DNA of 43,994 bases from Bacteroidetes bacterium QS_3_64_15. Lineage in GTDB: Bacteria > Bacteroidota > Rhodothermia > Rhodothermales > Salinibacteraceae. The stretch spans positions 1 to 43,994 of the forward strand of contig PXTN01000098.1 in NCBI GenBank assembly GCA_003022565.1, given 5' to 3'. Below are positions 1 through 6,816 of this stretch, in pieces (the first letter of the stretch is position 1; each line of letters begins with the position of its first letter). A program made the translations under genes and the position numbers. Below the pieces are notes generated by a model, which saw only the letters and a list, made by a program, of their open reading frames with translations, made no database searches and had not been told where the DNA came from.

Positions 1-1791
1 GTCCGGAATGTTTTCATTTTTCCGGTAATAGGTCGTTTGCGTCCCGCCGACGACACTGATGCGCTTGACGCGGCCCTCGTCGAACCGGAGCTCGATGCGA
101 TCGCCGGAGGTGCGAGCGGCGCCGTTTAGCGAATCGTTCTCGGCCGCCAGAAAGCGGATGGCCCGCGCGTTAGGGCGGGCCCGGATGCGGCGGAGGGAGC
201 CGACGTCGAAGTATGCGACGATGTGTGGGGCTTTGAGCTGTTGGATCCGATCCAGCACCGAGTCGCGCCGAGCGGCAAACGCGGCCCCACGAACGAAGAC
301 TGTATCGATGCTCCGACTTCGGGAACGGACGCGGATCGAATCGCCCCACACCTGACTGTCCTCGAACCAGGTCACTGGGCTCCGAAACAGCCGCGTTTCT
401 TCGAGCGGAAGGGCGCTGTCGGACGCCGCCGTTGGGGTGTTCCACTGGCGGGGGGAGCCCCCCGGCGCGGACCGCGACCGGGGACGCTCGATGGAGTCCG
501 GGGCCGGCGTGGGATCGGTGGGCGTCGGTCGAGTCGTCGTGTCGGAGGGGGGCCGCGCTCGGCCGGCGGTTGAGTCGCTTCGCGTCTCCGAGCCTGCGTC
601 CAGCGAGTCGCTCCGTGGCGGCTGTGGCGGGGGCGTCTCCGCATCCGGGGCTGTGCGGTCTTCAGCGATGGTGAGCGAATCCGGGGCCGGACGGGTCGTA
701 TCGATCGGCACGTCCTGGTCCAGAGCGCTGTCGGGCGTCGCGGCCACAACCCGATCATACACCGCCGAGTCGGCGACGGCCGCCAGGTCGGGCTGCCAGA
801 TGCGAACGTCGCTCACGGCCACGAGGCGACGGTGGGTGTCGGTGCGAAAGGCCTCGAGTCGGCGGGCGGTTACCACGAGGGTGTCGGTGGGAGCACCGGT
901 AGAGTCCATGCGCACCCGCACCAGCCGTGCATCCCCCTCGACGCGGCTGTACCGCCGGGCCTCCCGGTTGTCGACCCGGTCGCCGAAGAGATAGGTGCGG
1001 TTCGTCGTGTCAGCCCGAGCATTCTCTCCCCCTTGCCGGTCAATGAAGACGTCCCCCCGTGCGATCGAGCGATCCTGATCTCGGTAGTACGTCAGCGAAT
1101 CCGAAAGAAGCTCTGTGCCGGGCTCAGTGAGCCGCACTCCGCCCCCGAATTCCGCGCGCTCTTCGTCGGACCAGTACGTCCCGAACCGCGCCCTGAGCAC
1201 TCGACTGCTGTCGACGAGTGTAACGCTGTCGGGGAAGACCGAGCGTTTCTCCGACGCGTGGTATGTGGCCCGCTCGGACCGCACCCGCACGCCCCCATTG
1301 GTCAGCCGCACGTGGCCTCGGGCCCGCCCCACCTCGGTTGCGCGGTCATAGCGCACCGTGTCGGCCCGCAGGGTGTCCCCCCGCTCGTAAATCACCACGT
1401 CGTCCGCAAAGAGAATCTCGTCGCGGTTGAGGTACCGGAGGGCGTACTGCGATCGGACCCGCGTGGTGTCCTGGCGGACGAACACATCTCCAAACATCTC
1501 CTGGATCCGTTCCCCGCCTCGCTGCCGAGTGCTCAGCGAGTCCGCATTGACGTAGGCCCGATCGACGTCCTCCGTGTCGGCAGGCGCCTGAAGGGAGGAC
1601 GTCAGGTCCTCCGTCGGCAAGGAATCGGGCGCCGCGGGCTCAACCTCCGTCGGGCGCGTCTGGGACGTATCCTCGACCGCCTGGGCCCACGCCCCTTGCC
1701 CCGGGCCGCCGAGCAGGACGGGCCCAAGAATCGACAGGACGAGGCTCCAGCCCAGCCGACGCCACACGTCATTGTCGAGAAACGAAGTCAT
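1..1791 (-). CDS. LptA/OstA-like lipopolysaccharide-export protein (partial, 3' end off window)
   Basis: About 597 codons are open from an ATG at 1791 to the left edge of the window, so the C-terminus is missing. The protein starts with a basic and hydrophobic export signal ending near GAWAQ (about residue 37). It continues with repeated beta-strand units typical of the OstA/LptA fold, for example RADTVRYDRATEVGRARGHV, where each unit describes 'structure plus derivative'. Known OstA-like proteins of Bacteroidota bind LPS in the periplasm and bridge inner and outer membrane. A Pro/Thr/Ser/Asp-rich stretch at about residues 360-460 interrupts the repeats and looks like a disordered linker. The gene lies 132 bp downstream of lptC on the same strand, which supports the LPS-transport assignment. 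It could be either the LptA bridge or an OstA_2-type paralogue; the missing 3' end prevents a decision. Confidence 0.75.
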   Translation of the reverse strand, partial: MTSFLDNDVWRRLGWSLVLSILGPVLLGGPGQGAWAQAVEDTSQTRPTEVEPAAPDSLPTEDLTSSLQAPADTEDVDRAYVNADSLSTRQRGGERIQEMFGDVFVRQDTTRVRSQYALRYLNRDEILFADDVVIYERGDTLRADTVRYDRATEVGRARGHVRLTNGGVRVRSERATYHASEKRSVFPDSVTLVDSSRVLRARFGTYWSDEERAEFGGGVRLTEPGTELLSDSLTYYRDQDRSIARGDVFIDRQGGENARADTTNRTYLFGDRVDNREARRYSRVEGDARLVRVRMDSTGAPTDTLVVTARRLEAFRTDTHRRLVAVSDVRIWQPDLAAVADSAVYDRVVAATPDSALDQDVPIDTTRPAPDSLTIAEDRTAPDAETPPPQPPRSDSLDAGSETRSDSTAGRARPPSDTTTRPTPTDPTPAPDSIERPRSRSAPGGSPRQWNTPTAASDSALPLEETRLFRSPVTWFEDSQVWGDSIRVRSRSRSIDTVFVRGAAFAARRDSVLDRIQQLKAPHIVAYFDVGSLRRIRARPNARAIRFLAAENDSLNGAARTSGDRIELRFDEGRVKRISVVGGTQTTYYRKNENIPD

Positions 1792-1923
1792 ACACGATAT
1801 ACCCTGGAGGTCCGAGTTCCGGAGTCAGGGAGTTGTGGTGACGCAATCCCGAGAGCTACACCGAAGTCTCCGGAAAGGGGTTCCCGTTTTCCAGTGAGTT
1901 CCTTCTCCAGAGGGCGAAACCGC

Positions 1924-2520
1924 TCACTTCTCCTCGTCCACTTCCACCTCAGCCGCGAAGCGCCCGATTTGATACGTCTCCAGATCCTCGTCCGCGACCA
2001 GACCATCTCCCTGAACCACTTCCGTCGGCGTCTGGATGCGCACAAACCGCCGCGTCCGGATGGTCCGGTCGGCCTGCTCCCAGGTGAGATGTTCGCTTTC
2101 GAGTCGTTTGCTGTCCTCCGTCACGACGAACACGTTTCCATACGCGTCGAGAACTCCCTTTTGATCTTGGAACACCAAACTGTCGGCCGTCACGGTCGCC
2201 GAGGAGTCTCCCCGCTCGTCGAAAAGATAGACCCGGACCCGCGAGGTGTCCGCCATCGAGCGCCAGATCGAATAGGTGCTGTCGGCGACCCGGTACTGCT
2301 CCATTCGGTAGGCTTCGAGCACAGCGCGAGAGCGCCCCCCCTCAGACATTGCAAATCGGGCGTCCCAGCTCACGTGCTTCGGGATGGGTCCCTCCTCGGA
2401 TGTCGAGGCATCCTGGTCTCCGGACCGGGTTCGATGCTCGCATCCCCCTCCCACGAGAAGCACTCCGAGAAGGGTCGCTACGAAGAACAGACGCGGTGTC
2501 CAAAACGCATCCTGTGGCAT
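1924..2520 (-). CDS. lptC: LptC family LPS-export periplasmic lipoprotein
   Basis: This 198-residue protein has a lipoprotein signal: a hydrophobic segment at about residues 11-26 ends in VGGGC, placing the lipidated Cys at 27. The mature part carries the LptC pattern, with an opening strand block (MEQYRVADSTYSIWRSM) followed by short beta units such as ATVTADSLVFQDQKGVLDAYGNV, cut here into pieces of the same OstA-type repeat. In known systems LptC receives LPS from LptB2FG and hands it to LptA. Its length matches LptC (about 190 residues). The LptA/OstA-like gene follows on the same strand, so the two are likely cotranscribed. The unusual feature is the lipid anchor instead of a transmembrane helix, which is common in Bacteroidota-type LptC. 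The start is the only ATG that precedes the signal. Confidence 0.8.
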   Translation of the reverse strand: MPQDAFWTPRLFFVATLLGVLLVGGGCEHRTRSGDQDASTSEEGPIPKHVSWDARFAMSEGGRSRAVLEAYRMEQYRVADSTYSIWRSMADTSRVRVYLFDERGDSSATVTADSLVFQDQKGVLDAYGNVFVVTEDSKRLESEHLTWEQADRTIRTRRFVRIQTPTEVVQGDGLVADEDLETYQIGRFAAEVEVDEEK

Positions 2521-3041
2521 GGGATCTCAAAAGACGTTGGCCGGTGTCGGCGGAGTCGTTGCCGGATCGTGGAGGCTAGAGGACGCGAGCGAGGACGAAG
2601 GAGGCGCATTCCCTATCACCGAAAGCGGACTGCTCATTGGGCGTCACGGTGCAGTCGTCCTGTCCCCAATGCCGAAAGCTCAACTGTTCTCGGCTTGATT
2701 TTTTCCACCGCACGGAACGTACACAGAGTTCCACTGGTAGAGGCTTGCATCAGTAGCCGATTTCATCTCGCTCGGTGAAACACCTGTAGGCTGAGGGTCT
2801 CGGTTCGCGGTCTGCGCGAGGATTCGCTTCGCGGTTCTCCTCTACGCGCTGTTTGGTATTGTTTTTGCTTTATCTCACGCAGAAAGAGACATAATCCTCT
2901 TCTCGGCGCAGCCTCACGCTGCTCCTTTTTCATTCCCCCGATCGCGAGCACCCCGTTCCGAGGGCTCCATTCGTGGACGCTCCGAGAGACAGAGACATTC
3001 TCGGCTCATAGCCTTTTCGCTTCAACGATCCGTTCGCCATC
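2521..3041. other. Divergent intergenic region, no gene seen
   Basis: These 521 bases separate lptC (minus) from the STAS gene (plus) and must hold both promoters. The part at about 2690-2930 is AT-richer than its surroundings, with several T-runs. I see no open frame with sensible composition and no tRNA or obvious riboswitch. No promoter can be assigned with confidence. Confidence 0.5.
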
Positions 3042-3383
3042 ATGGGCTTCGACGCCAGAAGAGCCTCTTCCGAGACCGTCGTCATCCACGTGGGTGAGGC
3101 TCTTGATTTCCGCAACGCGGACGCCTTCAAATCAACGTTTCAGGAGCATGTCGAAAATGGGATCCGCCAATTTGTTCTCGACTTCTCCGACACAGAGGTG
3201 CTCGACTCCACCGGTCTGGGGGCCATCTTTTCCCTGTATCGGGAAATTTCGTCGGATGACGGCAAGGTTGCATTCGCCGACGTGTCGGAGCCGGTCCAGG
3301 TGGTCGTGCACCTTACCCGTACCTACAAAGTCTTTCGTCAATTCCCGTCCGTGGAAGCGGCGCAAGAAGCATTCAGCGGGTAG
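3042..3383 (+). CDS. STAS-domain anti-sigma factor antagonist
   Basis: This 113-residue protein is a single STAS domain, as in SpoIIAA/RsbV. The characteristic loop DSTGLGAI (residues 55-62) is present, with Ser56 at the position phosphorylated by the cognate kinase. In known partner switches the unphosphorylated antagonist captures the anti-sigma kinase and so frees a sigma factor or other client. The next gene, 45 bp downstream, encodes the kinase type, and the third encodes a PP2C phosphatase, so all three parts of the switch are here in order. The ATG at 3042 gives the normal family length. The client (sigma factor or not) is not visible in the window. Confidence 0.88.
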   Translation: MGFDARRASSETVVIHVGEALDFRNADAFKSTFQEHVENGIRQFVLDFSDTEVLDSTGLGAIFSLYREISSDDGKVAFADVSEPVQVVVHLTRTYKVFRQFPSVEAAQEAFSG

Positions 3384-3428
3384 TCGGTTCCCTGAAGATG
3401 GACTCCCCTCGATGATCGCTCCGGCTGC

Positions 3429-3878
3429 ATGAAAACGTTTACGGAGACGTATACGGATCTCGACCGTGCAATCGACGAGGTTCGGACGCTCGCGGACGAG
3501 TGGAAAGCGTCCCGGCAAAGCGGCGTCCCCGACGACGAGATGATCCACTGCGCGTGCCTGGTGCTCCACGAATGGATCGCCAATCTGCACCGGCACGCCC
3601 GTTTTCACGACGAACCGCCTACGGTTGAGGTTCGTCTCACGTATGAGGACCCTCACCTTTCCTGCTCCGTGTCAGACAACTCGGAAGGGTTCGAGCTTGA
3701 TGCACATCTTCCTGCGGAGGACGACGATTTGGAATCCCTTCCTGAAGGAGGAATGGGGCTTCGCATCATCAAGTCGTGCACCGACGATTTTTCCTACGCC
3801 CCGGCGGAGGACGGTCTCTACCGCTTCGACTTCAGTATTCCCTCCGACCACGACCCATGGCTGAACACACTGTTCTAA
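3429..3878 (+). CDS. Anti-sigma regulatory factor, RsbW/SpoIIAB-type serine kinase
   Basis: This 149-residue protein has a GHKL/HATPase_c_2 fold. The N-box is HEWIANLHRHA (about residues 47-57) and the glycine-rich ATP lid is GGMGLRII near residues 107-114; the intervening SVSDNSEGF is the G1 box (D-x-S-x-G). Proteins of this family phosphorylate the STAS antagonist and hold a sigma factor or other target inactive. It is 45 bp downstream of the STAS gene and overlaps the following regulator-phosphatase gene by 22 bp, which indicates one operon and probably translational coupling. The usual N-box motif ExxxNAxxHA is slightly altered (N-L-H-R-H-A). Sigma-binding cannot be told from the sequence. 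Confidence 0.85.
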   Translation: MKTFTETYTDLDRAIDEVRTLADEWKASRQSGVPDDEMIHCACLVLHEWIANLHRHARFHDEPPTVEVRLTYEDPHLSCSVSDNSEGFELDAHLPAEDDDLESLPEGGMGLRIIKSCTDDFSYAPAEDGLYRFDFSIPSDHDPWLNTLF

Positions 3879-4978
3879 TCGTCGAGGATGAAAGTACGGT
3901 TCGGGAGCTCCTGAAGTACCGTCTCGGCAAGCATTACGACGTGTACGCGGCCGAAAACGGCGAGGAGGCCCTCGATCGAATTGAGGAGACCATTCCCGAC
4001 CTTATCATCTCGGACATCATGATGCCGAAGATGGACGGGTTTGCCCTGCAGTCGGCCCTGCAGACCGACAAGAACACCCGCGTCATTCCGTTCATCTTCC
4101 TCACGGCCCGGGCCGACGAGGAGGCGCGGCAGCAAGGCCAACGCAAGGGGGTGGACGACTATATCACGAAGCCATTCGACATGGAAGCCCTTCTCTCCCG
4201 CGTCGAGCGGCTCCTGGAACGGATCGACATGTTTCAGACTCAGCTCAATGCGGAGATCGGACAGGACTTTTCCAACCGCCTGCTCCCTGACCAGGTCCCG
4301 ACCGTCGAAGACTACAAGTTCCGCTTTCACAGCGAAGCGCGGCAGCAGGGCGGGGGCGATCTGTTCGACTGGACGGAGACCGATAACGACACGTACTTTC
4401 TGACCATCGGGGACGTGATGGGCAAAGGGCTCCGCGCCAAGTTTTATGCCTTTAGCTTTCTGAGCTACGTGCGGAGCACCCTGCATACCTTGCTCAAGGA
4501 GTCGACCTCGCCGGCGGCCCTCATGGCCCGGCTGAACGACATGCTCCTCAATGATGAGGTGCTGGAGGACACGTTCGCCACCTTCCTCCTCATGCACTGG
4601 AGCCCGAACACCCATACCGTCACCTACGCGAACGCCGGCCATTGCCGCCCTGTCCTCATGACCCCGGACGGGCCCGAGGTTCCCGAACACAGTGATCTCA
4701 TTCTCGGGCTGGAAGAGGACGTGGCGTTTTCGGACGTCACGCTGGACCTTGACCCGGGCGCCGCCCTCGTGGCCTACACAGACGGGCTGATGGAGCAGCG
4801 CACCCAGGACGGCGATATGCTGGGCGAAGACGGGGTCCGGGACCTCGTGGCGGAAGCATACGGAAGCGACGACTCCATTCGAGCCCTATTAGACAGCGCC
4901 CTCATCCGGAGTGCCTCCGATCAATTCGAGGACGACCTGCTCGTGACGTGGCTGCAACGAGAGAATCGAAACGGGTGA
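3857..4978 (+). CDS. Response regulator fused to PP2C/SpoIIE-type serine phosphatase
   Basis: The 373-residue protein starts with a receiver domain (about 1-120): acidic pocket E10/D11, phosphoacceptor D53 in SDIMMPKMDGF, T83 and K105-P106. A short coiled linker (about 110-135) leads to a PP2C/SpoIIE phosphatase domain with metal-binding aspartates in GGGDLFDW and GDVMGKGL, and a C-terminal DDLLVTW motif. In RsbU/RsbP-type systems such a phosphatase dephosphorylates the STAS antagonist, here presumably when D53 is phosphorylated. The ATG at 3857 was chosen because it begins exactly at the receiver domain; a longer frame upstream lies inside the kinase gene. The 22-bp overlap with that gene supports a single operon. 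No sensor histidine kinase is next to it. Confidence 0.9.
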   Translation: MAEHTVLIVEDESTVRELLKYRLGKHYDVYAAENGEEALDRIEETIPDLIISDIMMPKMDGFALQSALQTDKNTRVIPFIFLTARADEEARQQGQRKGVDDYITKPFDMEALLSRVERLLERIDMFQTQLNAEIGQDFSNRLLPDQVPTVEDYKFRFHSEARQQGGGDLFDWTETDNDTYFLTIGDVMGKGLRAKFYAFSFLSYVRSTLHTLLKESTSPAALMARLNDMLLNDEVLEDTFATFLLMHWSPNTHTVTYANAGHCRPVLMTPDGPEVPEHSDLILGLEEDVAFSDVTLDLDPGAALVAYTDGLMEQRTQDGDMLGEDGVRDLVAEAYGSDDSIRALLDSALIRSASDQFEDDLLVTWLQRENRNG

Positions 4979-5112
4979 GTGTAGAGACCGGGTCGGCTCC
5001 GATTCTTTCTCGGCATCAGGCAGCCCCTTCTATAGCTGCCAGTTCTCCCCTTCTGTCACATCGGTGGGACGCAAAGACGGAAGGACTGGATTTGAACGCC
5101 CTCGTTCGCTGA

Positions 5113-6411
5113 CTACGAGGAGACGGGCATGCCCGGGCCCACTCGGGCGCGCTGCATCGCACGCAGGAGCACCAGCAGCATCCCGCCCAGCAGAACGGCG
5201 AGGCCGAGAAAGGCCGGCCCCCACCCCAGCAGGTCGGCCGCGGCGCCCGTCGCGACGCTTCCGCCGGCCCCGAGCACCATGTACGCCGTGCGGATGAGCC
5301 CGAAGCCGGCGCTGCGCTCCTCGTCGCCCAGGTGGTCCATAAACTTGGGCAGGAGGGCTGCCCCCCAGCCCATAGCCAACCCCGCGCAGACGACGGCCCC
5401 ACCGATCATCCATAAGCCAGGTCCCACGACGAGCACGCCGTAGCCCACGACGCCCACCGCCACAGCCGCGGCGGCCGCCGGGTAGCGACCGATCCGATCC
5501 GAGAGCGCCCCGACCAGCGGCTGCGTGAGTCCCTGCACTCCGAAGTAGGCCGAGAAAAGAGCGCCGGCAAGCGGCTCGGCGACGCCGTGGTGCTCGATGA
5601 AGAAGGCCGGCAGAAACGAGGCCGTGGCCTGCCACACGAACGCGCCGCACACCGACAGGCCCGCCGTGAGCGCGATGGGCGGACGCGCAAGCAGCTCGAG
5701 GAGGGGACGCCCCCGAAGACGGCTCCACACCGACACCTCCGGCCGAACCGGCTCCGTGGGTTGGACGACCGTAGCAAACAACACGGCGGAGGGAGCGGCG
5801 ACGAGCCCCCCCAGCGCAACGGCCCAGCGCCATCCCAGCCACACGCCAACGCTCCCGGCCGCCAGCGGGATGAGGACGCCCGCGACTGGAGCGCCCGCGG
5901 TGTGGAGGCCAATGGCCGAGCCGGTGTTGGGCAGGGTGCGGGTCAGCAGCGACGTGGCGACGCTGAAGTGGAGGCCCGCCACGCCCCCCAGGGCCACGGC
6001 GCTGACGAGAAAGACAGGATAGCTGGGAGATACAGCGAGCAGTCCGCTGGTCACCGCCGTGCCGACCACAGCCACGAGAATGATGCCTCGCTCTCCGTAG
6101 CGATCGGCCAGCAGCCCGCTTGGAAACTGCGCAGCGGCGTACGCCATCCACATGCCGGTGAGGGCGAGGCCGATGGCCCCGTTCGAAACGGCGAAGGCGT
6201 CGCCAATGGCGGGGACGACCGGACTGATGGCCAGCCGCGCGGCCATCGTGGCGAAGAAGGCCAGGGTGCACGCGCCGAGCACGGCGCCCTGATACGACCA
6301 GAGCTTCACAATCAACTGGAAAATCGAGAGGAAGTGCGGCGAGTTTTTGTCGTGTCGTACGGCGGCGAGGGAAGACCGGTTTGGAAGCAAAGGGGAGGAA
6401 AGCGGTCCCAC
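5113..6411 (-). CDS. MFS transporter (major facilitator superfamily)
   Basis: About 432 residues with twelve predicted membrane segments. The loop between segments 2 and 3 carries the MFS signature GLLADRYGER, and a second half-copy appears as GALSDRIGRY after segment 8. The central loop around RPEVSVWSRLRGRP splits the protein into two six-helix bundles. Such carriers move small solutes or drugs by proton-coupled exchange, but the substrate cannot be told. The start is uncertain: ATG at 6411 gives a long polar N-terminus, and GTG at 6309 would begin directly before the first helix. Neither has a clear ribosome-binding site. The gene stands alone between the phosphatase operon (convergent) and a decayed gene. 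Confidence 0.82.
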   Translation of the reverse strand: MGPLSSPLLPNRSSLAAVRHDKNSPHFLSIFQLIVKLWSYQGAVLGACTLAFFATMAARLAISPVVPAIGDAFAVSNGAIGLALTGMWMAYAAAQFPSGLLADRYGERGIILVAVVGTAVTSGLLAVSPSYPVFLVSAVALGGVAGLHFSVATSLLTRTLPNTGSAIGLHTAGAPVAGVLIPLAAGSVGVWLGWRWAVALGGLVAAPSAVLFATVVQPTEPVRPEVSVWSRLRGRPLLELLARPPIALTAGLSVCGAFVWQATASFLPAFFIEHHGVAEPLAGALFSAYFGVQGLTQPLVGALSDRIGRYPAAAAAVAVGVVGYGVLVVGPGLWMIGGAVVCAGLAMGWGAALLPKFMDHLGDEERSAGFGLIRTAYMVLGAGGSVATGAAADLLGWGPAFLGLAVLLGGMLLVLLRAMQRARVGPGMPVSS

Positions 6412-6442
6412 GTCCGCAGTTTGCAGAGTGTTTGCTGAGCTA

Positions 6443-6665
6443 TCAACGATTTTGAATCTTCCTGCGAGCCATGCTCGGCGCGTGCGAGACGGCCGCCTCC
6501 TCCACGGACCACCGCATGGACGGACTGCGCCGTCTTTGGCCCGATGCCCTCAACTTCTGTAAGCGCCTCGACCGGTGCCGGCCCCACCGCTTCGACGCCC
6601 CCGAGCCCCAGCAATCGGCGAGCCCGGCCGGCCTCACGTTCAACAGGCCCTGCAAAGCGTAGCGC
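6443..6665 (-). pseudogene. Remnant with helix-hairpin-helix motif, possibly the UvrC C-terminus
   Basis: On the minus strand, positions 6665-6507 encode a fragment with RRLLGLGGVEAVGPAPVEAL followed by the hairpin VEGIGPKTAQSV. This order, an arm 'LL..(G)GSVEAV..A..EEL' before a second hairpin, matches the last 50 residues of UvrC. Shifting frame at about 6506 gives a natural-looking end (VEEAAVSHAP...) and a stop at 6443. There is no room for the rest of UvrC, because gcvP starts at 6817 in the other direction. I read it as the decayed tail of a uvrC-like gene. A short functional DNA-binding protein is less likely because the frame must change. Confidence 0.35.
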
Positions 6666-6816
6666 TGCGTCTCCTCTCGGTCGTGACAATCGGGGAGCCA
6701 ACCTGTTAAGAATCGGGCACAATGTCGGCGGGAGGAGTATGCATGAGAAACCCCTCCTCGCCGTGCGCCTATCCTGTTCTGCACCGCAGCGCACTGCTTG
6801 AATCCTTCCTTTCTAC

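Noticed and set aside
832-2778. Very long plus-strand open frame
   Set aside because: It is the antisense of the LptA/OstA-like and lptC genes, has no family features and a composition typical of shadow frames in GC-rich DNA.
5020-5041. Hairpin GGCAGC ... GCTGCC after the phosphatase gene
   Set aside because: Only a 6-bp stem with no T-run after it, so too weak to call a terminator.
6666-6816. Glycine riboswitch before gcvP
   Set aside because: The 150-base leader does not show the conserved glycine aptamer core, and part of the region is needed by the decayed gene on the other strand.
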